Shown here in pieces: positions 51,027 through 59,100 of a stretch of DNA of 62,742 bases. Position numbers and translations under genes: made by a program. Origin of the DNA: Candidatus Schekmanbacteria bacterium (GTDB taxonomy: Bacteria; CSSED10-310; JACPHN01); the NCBI GenBank assembly GCA_016188575.1, contig JACPHN010000135.1, positions 1 to 62,742 on the forward strand, written 5' to 3'. The notes under the pieces are model-generated. The model saw nothing but the letters and a program-made list of their open reading frames with translations. It did not search any database and was not told where the DNA came from. Numbering within the stretch: the first letter of the stretch is position 1; each line of letters opens with the position of its first letter.

Positions 51027-52754
51027 ATGAGATGCCGGCAGGTCTTACAGTCGCGTCGGTGGGCGTCAGCCATGCTGCTCGCCGCGGCACTTGTCGCTCT
51101 GCAGGCCGCGGGAGTGGCGGGCGAGCTCCCAACGGTTCCCGAGACCTCGTGGCCAAAGAATCTTCCGGAGTATGCAGACGGCCTTCTTCTGGTCAGGTTG
51201 CGGCCGACGCTGGGCGCGGCAGCACGAGCCGGCTTTTTTTCTCACCACCAGCTTACTGTCGTCAGCACGCTGGAGGCCATCGGCGTGTATCAGGTTCGCC
51301 TCGGCAGCGGCGATTCCGTGCCCGCTGCGCGCGCCCGTCTGACGGCAGATCCAGCGGTGGAATATGCGGAACCGGATCGCTTCAACGTCGCCTGGTCGCA
51401 GCCAAACGACGCCTACTACGGTCTGCAATGGCACTACCAGGCCGCGTTCATGACGCTGGAAGCGGCGTGGGATTTCACCCAGGGGAGCACTGACGTGACG
51501 ATCGGCGTCGTCGACAACGGTTTCGTCTATTCGCACCCCGACCTTGTCGGTCGCATGGATGAGGTCAACGATTTCGATTTCGTCGACTGTAGCGCCTGCG
51601 GATGCGCTGGCAACTGCGTCCTGGAGAACGACCCGACCCTGGGCGTGGACGACGAAGCGGCCGACCGGGGTCCCGATCCCAGCCAGGCGGCAAGCTCCTA
51701 CTCGTCCCATGGCACCCACGTTGCCGGCACAATGGCGGCGACGACGAATAATGGCCTTGGCGTTGCCGGCATCAATTGGTCTGGTCGTATCGTCGGAGCG
51801 CGCGGCCTCGACGCGCACGCGCCGTCGGCGGGTCTCACGTCGCAGATTATTACGGCCGCGTTCTACCTGGCGGGAATCGGCACGGCGTACGGAAACTTGT
51901 CGTTGCCGGCGAAGGTCATCAACCTGAGTCTCGGTAGCCAGTCGTCGACCTGCGACCCCGTGTGGCAGGATGCAATTGACAAGATTGTCCAGCGCGGCAC
52001 GGTGATCGTTGCTTCGGCCGGCAACTCTGGCGGTGCGGTCGGAAGCCCGGCCAACTGCATGGGCGTGATCGCGGTGAGCGCCGTCGGGCAGACAAAACAA
52101 CTGGCATCGTATTCCTCCTTCGGGTCACAAGTCGATGTCGCGGCGCCCGGCGGAGACCTGAGCATGGACAGCAATGGCGATGGCTATCGGGACGGAGTGC
52201 TATCGTCGTGCTTCGACTTTGCCGGGGGCAGGGCCGCCTACTGTTTTTTTGCGGGGACTTCGATGGCGGCACCGCATGTCTCGGGTCTTGTTGGGCTCAT
52301 GCTGGCAAAAGGCGTTCCTGCGCAGGAGGTCGAACAGCGCCTGAAGGACACAGCGGTGGATCTCGGGCCGGCTGGCAAAGACGATCAGTTTGGCTACGGC
52401 CTGATTGACCCCCGCGCGGCCGTGGACTATACGCCGCCTGACCCCGGGGATGGGGACGATGACGACGATGGGGGAGACGGCGGCGGCGGCTCGGGGTGCT
52501 TCAGCCCCGGGCGCCGAGCAGACAGCGCCGGCCTGCCCGGCTACCTCGACGCGTTGCTGCTCGCGGCGATCGGCGCGGCCAACGTTCTTGCCCGAACCCT
52601 CTCGCGGCGGCGCGCCGCCCCGAACGCGCTGCGTGCCTGCCGGCAAGGGCCGCAGAGCCCGCGCCGGTCGCGCTACTCTTGCTCTTCGCCCTCCGCCTCT
52701 TCTTGCAGCCCACTATCTTCGTCATCCAGGAGCTCGACTTCCGGCAGCTCATAG
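51027..52754 (+). CDS. Subtilisin-like (S8) serine protease with C-terminal anchor/sorting signal
   Basis: 575 residues. Signal peptide (1-32, ending AGVAGE), inhibitor-like propeptide (about 48-118), then the catalytic domain with Asp 163 (IGVVDNGF), His 228 (SSHGTHVAGT), Asn 333 (ASAGNSG) and Ser 412 (FFAGTSMAAPHVSG). Cys-rich insert DCSACGCAGNC after the first loop. The C-terminus has an Asp/Gly tract, a single Cys 491 (GGSGC), a hydrophobic helix (about 506-523) and SRRR, the tripartite plan of bacterial C-terminal sorting signals. The last 27 codons run antisense over the next gene and are probably not selected as protein. Confidence 0.88.
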   Translation: MRCRQVLQSRRWASAMLLAAALVALQAAGVAGELPTVPETSWPKNLPEYADGLLLVRLRPTLGAAARAGFFSHHQLTVVSTLEAIGVYQVRLGSGDSVPAARARLTADPAVEYAEPDRFNVAWSQPNDAYYGLQWHYQAAFMTLEAAWDFTQGSTDVTIGVVDNGFVYSHPDLVGRMDEVNDFDFVDCSACGCAGNCVLENDPTLGVDDEAADRGPDPSQAASSYSSHGTHVAGTMAATTNNGLGVAGINWSGRIVGARGLDAHAPSAGLTSQIITAAFYLAGIGTAYGNLSLPAKVINLSLGSQSSTCDPVWQDAIDKIVQRGTVIVASAGNSGGAVGSPANCMGVIAVSAVGQTKQLASYSSFGSQVDVAAPGGDLSMDSNGDGYRDGVLSSCFDFAGGRAAYCFFAGTSMAAPHVSGLVGLMLAKGVPAQEVEQRLKDTAVDLGPAGKDDQFGYGLIDPRAAVDYTPPDPGDGDDDDDGGDGGGGSGCFSPGRRADSAGLPGYLDALLLAAIGAANVLARTLSRRRAAPNALRACRQGPQSPRRSRYSCSSPSASSCSPLSSSSRSSTSGSS

Positions 52755-53194
52755 AGCTCCGCCACCGGAACGAACGTCAGCCGCATGCCAAAGCCCGCGC
52801 GCTCCGCGAGGAGCGCACCGAGCTCGCGCAAGGAGAGCTCCTTGTCATCGATGCCGATCACGACTTCGCCGCTGATATCCGTCTTGATCACGCAGCGCAG
52901 CACATCCGCTCTGGCGACCCACGAGGCCAGGCGCTTGGAGTAGCGGATTTGCGGCATCCCCGGTGGCATTTCTCCGGCCGTGGTAGCGCCCTCGTCGACG
53001 CCCTCCCCGGTTCCGAAGGCGAGCGCCGCGTTGTGATGATCCAGGATCTCCTGATCGGTCAGGCTGTCCGCATCGACCCCAAGGCACACCTGCGTCAGGG
53101 GTATCCCGCTTTCTCGATATTCGATGATCGCGCAATCCCCTTGCCGGCGGATAAGAACCTCGTTCAACGACGCGATGTATCGATCCCTGACCAT
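52673..53194 (-). CDS. Conserved hypothetical protein (similar to DUF7713-type sequences)
   Basis: 173 residues from ATG 53194. Recognisable conserved segments: SLTDQEILDHHNAALAFG, EMPPGMPQIRYSKRLASWVA, ADVLRCVI and IDDKELSLRELGALLA. The order matches a family I recall as DUF7713-like, of unknown function. The last 25 residues are Asp/Glu-rich. Cytoplasmic. Convergent with the protease gene (82-bp overlap) and divergent from the ArsR-methyltransferase gene. Confidence 0.65.
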   Translation of the reverse strand: MVRDRYIASLNEVLIRRQGDCAIIEYRESGIPLTQVCLGVDADSLTDQEILDHHNAALAFGTGEGVDEGATTAGEMPPGMPQIRYSKRLASWVARADVLRCVIKTDISGEVVIGIDDKELSLRELGALLAERAGFGMRLTFVPVAELYELPEVELLDDEDSGLQEEAEGEEQE

Positions 53195-53265
53195 CTGTTT
53201 CGGCGCTGCTCGCCGCGGTGCTCCAAGACACGACTGTACCCACGACGCGCACTCCTTCGCAACAG

Positions 53266-53294
53266 TTGGCGCCCCGATCGCGCTGTCTTATAAT
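53266..53294 (+). promoter_or_regulatory. Sigma-70 promoter of the ArsR-methyltransferase gene
   Basis: -35 TTGGCG (53266-53271), 17-bp spacer, perfect -10 TATAAT (53289-53294). Transcription would start near 53301, 28 bases before ATG 53329. It lies in the 130-bp divergent region. Confidence 0.75.
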
Positions 53295-53328
53295 CGACTG
53301 TCCCCGGCCCTGGCAAGTAGGCACCGCG

Positions 53329-54321
53329 ATGTCCCCACGACTCCTCGATGACAACGTCTACTCCCACCTTTCGGCGCTCGCGGAACCGCTGCGCGTTCGT
53401 CTCCTGTGCCTCCTGGAAATCGAGGAGCTCAGCGTCGGCGAGCTCGGCAGGATCGTTCAGGCGCCACAGTCGACGATCAGCCGCCACCTGAAAATCCTGG
53501 AGGCCGATGGCTGGCTGCGCCGCCGCACCGACGGCCCCTCCAGTCTGGTCCGCCTTGCCGCCGACCAGCTCCCCCCCGATAGCCACGAGCTGTGGAACAT
53601 CGTGCGCCGAGACGCGCAGCGCTATCCCCAATACGCGGAAGACCGGTTGCGACTCCAGGGGGTCTTGAGCGCCCGCCGCATTGACTCCGGAACGTTTTTC
53701 GAGCGTGTGGCGGGGCAGTGGGAATCGCTTCGTAACGAGCTTTTTGGTAAGACTTTCTGGCTCCACACCCTCGCCGCGCTGCTGCCCGCGGAATGGACCA
53801 TCGCCGATCTCGGCTGCGGTGTCGGCGACATCGCCGCATTGATCGCTCCGCACGTGCGACGCGTCATTGCGATCGACCGCGAGCCAGCAATGCTCTCGCT
53901 CGCGTCTCGCCGGCTGGCACCTGCCGGTAATGTCGAGCTCCGCCAGGGAGACCTGCATTGCTTGCCCATCAGCGACGATGCCATCGACGTCGCGCTCTGC
54001 GTGCTGGTTTTTCATCACATCGGCGACCTCCCAAGTGTCTTTGCCGAGATCTCCCGAGTGCTTGTCCGGGGTGGAAAGCTTGTGGTGGTCGACATGGTTG
54101 CGCACGACAGAGAGGCCTACCGAACCGCGATGGGTCACGTGCACATGGGATTCGCTCGCGACACCCTTGCCACCGCCGCGGCCCATGGCGGGATGCAGGA
54201 GCGCGACTACGAGCCGCTGCCTGCGGATGCCGCTGCGAGCGGCCCGGGACTGTTCATCGCCACCTACTCGCGCGCCCAGAGCGCGCCACCCGAGCGGCCC
54301 GGTCCCGCGTTGCGCCATTGA
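53329..54321 (+). CDS. sahR: ArsR-family regulator fused to a SAM-dependent methyltransferase, SahR-like
   Basis: 330 residues from ATG 53329 (the longer open frame crosses the promoter). N-terminal ArsR winged helix (about 1-95): AEPLRVRLLCLLEIEELSVG, recognition helix PQSTISRHLKILEADGWL. C-terminal class I methyltransferase fold (about 155-300): motif I IADLGCGVGDIAALI, acidic strand end AIDRE, motif IV DVALCVLVFHHIGD. The fusion plus its place just upstream of ahcY match SahR, the S-adenosylhomocysteine-responsive repressor of methyl-cycle genes in proteobacteria; in that family the methyltransferase domain serves as ligand sensor. Motif I is intact, so enzymatic activity cannot be excluded. 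Confidence 0.85.
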   Translation: MSPRLLDDNVYSHLSALAEPLRVRLLCLLEIEELSVGELGRIVQAPQSTISRHLKILEADGWLRRRTDGPSSLVRLAADQLPPDSHELWNIVRRDAQRYPQYAEDRLRLQGVLSARRIDSGTFFERVAGQWESLRNELFGKTFWLHTLAALLPAEWTIADLGCGVGDIAALIAPHVRRVIAIDREPAMLSLASRRLAPAGNVELRQGDLHCLPISDDAIDVALCVLVFHHIGDLPSVFAEISRVLVRGGKLVVVDMVAHDREAYRTAMGHVHMGFARDTLATAAAHGGMQERDYEPLPADAAASGPGLFIATYSRAQSAPPERPGPALRH

Positions 54322-54346
54322 CATTGCGCGCGCTCCAGCGTATATA
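54318..54346 (+). promoter_or_regulatory. Sigma-70 promoter of ahcY, overlapping the sahR stop codon
   Basis: Perfect -35 TTGACA (54318-54323), which contains the sahR TGA, 17-bp spacer, -10 TATATA (54341-54346). Predicted start near 54353. ahcY can therefore be transcribed separately from sahR. Confidence 0.75.
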
Positions 54347-54353
54347 TCCTATC

Positions 54354-54369
54354 ATCCGGATGTACGGAT
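54354..54369. promoter_or_regulatory. Candidate operator at the ahcY transcription start
   Basis: Inverted repeat ATCCG (54354-54358), 6-bp spacer, CGGAT (54365-54369), which also contains the perfect palindrome ATCCGGAT. It sits at the predicted ahcY start site, where a bound ArsR-type repressor would block transcription. I do not know whether it matches the published SahR motif. Confidence 0.45.
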
Positions 54370-54412
54370 CAATGCAATCCCGTGAACCTCCTCGACCGCC
54401 TGGAGAAGCCCC

Positions 54413-55960
54413 ATGAGCTCCGCTACGGCTACCCAGTCCAAACTCTTCCTCGACACCGGCCTCCCGCTTTGCTCCGACCTTACCTACAAGGTGGCGGACT
54501 CCCGTCCGCAAACTATCCAGTTCGGGCGCAAGGAGCTCGAGCTGGCCCTGTATGAGATGCCTGGGCTGGCCGCCCTGCGCGAAGAATTCGCGGCGAGCAA
54601 GCCGCTTGCCGGAGCGCGCATCACCGGATCTCTGCACATGACCGTGCAGACTGGGGTGCTCATCGAAACGCTCGTCGCCCTCGGCGCCGAGGTCCGATGG
54701 GCGTCGTGCAACATCTTTTCCACGCAAGATCACGCGGCGGCCGCGGTCGTGGTGGGGCCGCCCGAGCTCGGCGGCTCGCCGGCGGAGCCCAGGGGAGTGC
54801 CCGTGTATGCCTGGAAAGGCGAATCCATCGAGGAGTACTGGTGGTGTGCGCTGCAGACTCTCCTCTGGCCGGACGGCGGCGGACCAAACCTGATTCTCGA
54901 CGATGGCGGCGACGCCACGCTGCTCGTCCACCTCGGCGTCGAGCTGGAGCGGAGCGGAAGTATCCCATCGCCGGAGAGCACTGACAATCACGAGCTCCAG
55001 ACGATTTATCGGTTGCTTGCCGGCATTCGCCAGGAGAAGGGCGGCGGTTTCTGGACGGCGATGGCCGCGAAGATCCGCGGCGTCTCCGAAGAAACCACCA
55101 CGGGGGTACATCGGCTCTACCAGAGGATGGAGGACGGGTCACTCTTGTTCCCGGCGATCAACGTAAACGACTCGGTCACCAAGAGCAAATTCGACAACTT
55201 GTATGGGTGCCGGCACTCCCTGATCGACAGTCTGTTCCGCGCCACGGACGTGCTGATGAGTGGCAAACGTGCGCTCGTCTGCGGTTTCGGCGACGTCGGC
55301 AAGGGCTGCGTCCAGTCGCTGCGCGGTCAGGAAGCCAAGGTCTCGGTGACTGAAATCGACCCGATTTGCGCTCTGCAGGCGTCCATGCAGGGCCTCGACG
55401 TGCTCACCGTCGAAGATGCGCTGGAGGCTTTCGACATCTTCGTGACCGCCACGGGATGCAAGGGCGTGATTTCTGTCGAGCACATGAAGCGCATGAAGCA
55501 CAATGCGATCGTCTGCAACATCGGGCACTTCGACCATGAGATCGACATGGCTGGTCTCCATGCCCTGCTTCGCAATGGCGAGGTCGAGAAGATCCAGATC
55601 AAGCCGCAAGTGCATGAATGGCGCTTCAAGAACACGACGCACGGTCCGGGTGGTCGGGGCCATTCCGTGATCGTGTTGGCGGAAGGTCGACTCGTCAATC
55701 TGGGATGCGCCACGGGGCATCCCAGTTTCGTGATGTCGGCATCGTTCACGAATCAGGTGCTCGCGCAGATTGAGCTACACCGCAACGCCGAGCACTACGG
55801 ACGCCGGGTTGCCGTGCTCCCGAAGTATCTCGACGAACGCGTTGCGCGGCTACACCTCCACCGCTTCGGAGCCAAGCTGACCCGGCTGACAGACGAGCAG
55901 GCCGAGTATATCGGTGTCCAGGTGGATGGGCCTTTCAAGCCGGACTACTACCGCTACTGA
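54413..55960 (+). CDS. ahcY: Adenosylhomocysteinase (SAH hydrolase)
   Basis: 515 residues, somewhat longer than the E. coli-independent bacterial norm of about 430-470. It hydrolyses S-adenosylhomocysteine to adenosine and homocysteine with bound NAD. Motifs: [66 protein letters not shown] (catalytic Lys/Asp), NAD loop [27 protein letters not shown], and the C-terminal PFKPDYYRY with the conserved Lys-Pro-x-x-Tyr-Arg-Tyr end. Tetrameric cytoplasmic enzyme. Regulated, by context, by the adjacent SahR-like protein. Confidence 0.97.
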   Translation: MSSATATQSKLFLDTGLPLCSDLTYKVADSRPQTIQFGRKELELALYEMPGLAALREEFAASKPLAGARITGSLHMTVQTGVLIETLVALGAEVRWASCNIFSTQDHAAAAVVVGPPELGGSPAEPRGVPVYAWKGESIEEYWWCALQTLLWPDGGGPNLILDDGGDATLLVHLGVELERSGSIPSPESTDNHELQTIYRLLAGIRQEKGGGFWTAMAAKIRGVSEETTTGVHRLYQRMEDGSLLFPAINVNDSVTKSKFDNLYGCRHSLIDSLFRATDVLMSGKRALVCGFGDVGKGCVQSLRGQEAKVSVTEIDPICALQASMQGLDVLTVEDALEAFDIFVTATGCKGVISVEHMKRMKHNAIVCNIGHFDHEIDMAGLHALLRNGEVEKIQIKPQVHEWRFKNTTHGPGGRGHSVIVLAEGRLVNLGCATGHPSFVMSASFTNQVLAQIELHRNAEHYGRRVAVLPKYLDERVARLHLHRFGAKLTRLTDEQAEYIGVQVDGPFKPDYYRY

Positions 55961-55980
55961 TCGCGCCTTGTCGGGCCCCG

Positions 55981-56006
55981 GAGCCGCGGCGTGGACGCCG
56001 CGGCTC
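55981..56006 (+). terminator. Strong hairpin downstream of ahcY
   Basis: GAGCCGCGGCG (55981-55991) pairs perfectly with CGCCGCGGCTC (55996-56006) around a 4-base loop TGGA. It starts 20 bases after the ahcY stop. No T-run follows, so it may be an RNA-stabilising or rho-assisted terminator, or a REP-type element. Confidence 0.5.
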
Positions 56007-56069
56007 ACCCACAATCCAAGGGCTGCTGCGCGCGCGCCCGCCAGCAAGCCTAGGCACAAGCGACTCTGC

Positions 56070-56093
56070 ACCCCGGTTTTCGCCGGAGTGACG
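56070..56093. repeat. Short REP-like inverted repeat
   Basis: CCCCGGTTTTCGCCGGAGTG and the following AC form the CCGG...CCGG hairpin with the GTGAC tail seen in a widespread family of bacterial dispersed repeats. Located in the 188-bp gap between ahcY and the convergent giant gene. Confidence 0.45.
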
Positions 56094-56148
56094 GACAGCG
56101 GACAGGATGTCCGCGCCGGGCCAGTCCAGGATAGGCGACGGATTCAGG

Positions 56149-59100
56149 TCACGCGGCCGTATCTACCTTCCGGCGGCGGTGCCGCCGCGCGACATGGTAC
56201 ACGGACGCCAGACCCGCCGCGGCGGCCAGGAGACCGGGAACAACCCCCATCGCCGGCACCTCGGCAGGTGTGCCCACGGTTATCGATCCGTCAATTCCCG
56301 ACCCGGCCCCGGGATTCCCCGATTCATCGCTGAAGGTGCAACTCTGTACCTGAATCGGGACCTCGGTCCCCATTGCTGCCTCTGCCAACACCGTGAATCT
56401 CGCCTCCAGAACGGTTGCGGTCGTGCTGGCGAGAGCTTGGGCGCTCACGCCCACAATGTCCACACGACCGGTCATCGACTTGCTGTACACCTCCCAGGAT
56501 GCCGCCGGAGACGCCGTCGTGAGCGACGCGAGCTGCACGCTTGCCGGGTCGTAGGTGAGCGAGCACCGTAGGCCGGCGATCGCCTCCGCGCCGGATACGG
56601 TGAGCGACACCGTGGCCGTCTCGCCTGCCTCCGCCACCGCATCAGACGCGGCCAGCGTCGCTGCGAGCCCTGCCTGCGCGACCTCGAACAGATGGCCCGA
56701 TCCCTGTGCCGTGCGCATGTGGATGCCGAGGAATTGGGCGCCGGTCGGTGCGAAATCCACTTGACTGTCGGCGGAAACGGTGCGCGCCAACCCGTTCCGC
56801 TGGATCGGTTTTCCGCCCCACAGATGGGGAATCAAGGTCTCGCCAGGCAGCATGTTGCCATGCTCACCGGTGCTCGTGAAGAGCGGATTGCCGAAGAACC
56901 AGCCACTTGGGTCCTCGTCCGACGACGGCTTGCCACCCGAAAGGATGATGTCTCCGCTCCGATGATCATCGAGATTCTCGAGGTGTGTGGCGATGTTCAG
57001 GTCGCGGATCTGCTCGCTGGAGAACACGGCCGCCGGATCGCTGATCTCATTCGTCGTGCCGTCCCCGGTGTACACATAGTATCCCTCGGACTCGTAGCGC
57101 CCGTCGCGAAGCGCCGTCTTCCGCACCAGAATGTAGCGAATGGCTCCCTGCTCGATCGGCTTGTCGGAGTCGTCCGTGTTGCGCCGAAGAGCCTTGGCTA
57201 CCGGCAAGATGTCCTGGGTGAAGTCCGGGTAGTCGGACCAGTCGTTCGTTGTGCGGTTGCGGATGTAGATATAGCAGGAGTCTCCGTTGAACTCGATAGA
57301 GCCTCCCGCGTTTTCGAAGTCCTCGCTGGAGGTTCTCCGGAATGCGGTCGAGCGGCGCTCTACGTCGCGAATTCCCGCCAACGCCGTCAAGACATCGAGC
57401 TTGTTGTCGGCCTGGTCATAGAGCTCTCGCGCATACAGACCGCGCGACGGTGAGCTGGCGATGACGATATCCTCACCGAGCGCTTCCTCGATGACCGCTT
57501 CAAGCTCGGTGCGATCTACCGGGTCGTCCCCGATGTTTACCTGCCCGTGATCGGGTGAAAAAGCGAACACCGTGTTGTCATAGAGCGTATCGTCGGGGTC
57601 GGACGTCGTCGAGTCGGGCATGTGCGCGAGCCCCGCGAACGGGATGGGGTCTTCCTTTCCGCCTGGGTAATTGATCGTGCCGCCGTTGATGAGAATATCG
57701 AACAGCGTGTCGAGAAACTCCATGTGGATGGGCTGGGACGTGATTCCTTCTGCATGGGAGCGATGGTCGAGCCCCGCCAGGTAGAGGTAGAAGACTTCCG
57801 GCAGACCGTTGCTGACCACCTCCTGCATCCCTCGATAGAAACTTGCCGTATCGTAGTCCTGCGCGGGGTCGAGCAGGAACATGAGGAACTCCGATGGATT
57901 CGTCGGCGTTACCCAGCGGTTCGCGCCCTTGGGATACTGGTGGAAGATGACCGACGACCGGTAACCGTGGTCCGCGGCATATTCGTAGATGGACCTCGGA
58001 AAGGAGTAGAGGTCATTGAGCGCCAGTGACGAGACGTAGACCTGTTGAGCGTCGATGCCGACGAACGCCCGGTCAAAGAGATCGTCGCGATCCATCATCT
58101 CGTTGCCGGCGATACCGGACAAATGAGGATGGACGCCGAGAGGCAAGATGGCCTGGTTGACGAAGGTGACCGACGGGAAGACGGCGCGGGAGCGATCGAC
58201 GCCGATTGCCATGGAGGATGAAAAGTCGGCCGGGTCATCGTTGGTGCCGGAGAAGACCACATTTCCAATAATGTCGTCGCGCAACGTGTTCGACCCATCT
58301 TCGTGCTGCCGGTTGGCGATCCAGTTGTACATGACGTCGCGCCGCACGCCGTCGATGTCGATGATGAACAGGTGTTGGGCGTATTTTGGGAGCAGCGGCT
58401 GGACGTAGCGACCGATCTTGCCACTGGAGTCGCGAACCTCGAGAACGACGTTGTGCAACCCCACCTCCGCAAAGGTGTGGGTGGCCTGCGGCGAGGAGGA
58501 CCACGCGGTGAACGATCCCGTGCCCTCGAAGTCCCAGCGGAACATCAACGTGTTGGCCGGTTCCTCGCGGTCGTAGGAGCCCGCCGCGTCGAACGCGGTT
58601 GGATCCGCCGTTTGCACGTATGGCGGCGTGCTCGCGAAGGTGGCGATCGGTGCCGTATCCAGTGGCGGCGCGACGAGCTGCTGCAGAGCTACGGCATCTC
58701 CGACATCGATGCGATCGTTGCCATTGGCATCAGCGTTGTCCAGGAGCTTGCCCTTGATGGTGGCAAGGTGCACGAGGCTGCGGGCCAGCAAGCTGGCGTC
58801 GTAGCTGTCGGTGGCGCCGCTGTCGTCGACGTCGCCCGACGCGGACTGCTGGGGAATGACGGTGCGCTCCGGCGCGTCGTTGCTGGCGCCGCCGGAGCTG
58901 TCGTAGGCGCGCACCGTGACGTAGTAGGTCGCGCCGTTGCGTAGCCCGGCAAGAACGAGCTGGGTGCTCGTACCGGCGTCCACCGGTGAGCTGCCTTGCG
59001 TGGCGTCGACCCCGCGATAGGGAGGTCCGGCGGCATCGGAATCGTAGTACACGCGATAGCCGGCAGCGTCGGCGACGGCATCCCACGTCAAAGCGATCTG

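Noticed and set aside
54322-54412. SAH or SAM riboswitch in the ahcY leader
   Set aside because: The 60-base leader is too short and shows no conserved riboswitch core; a protein operator fits better.
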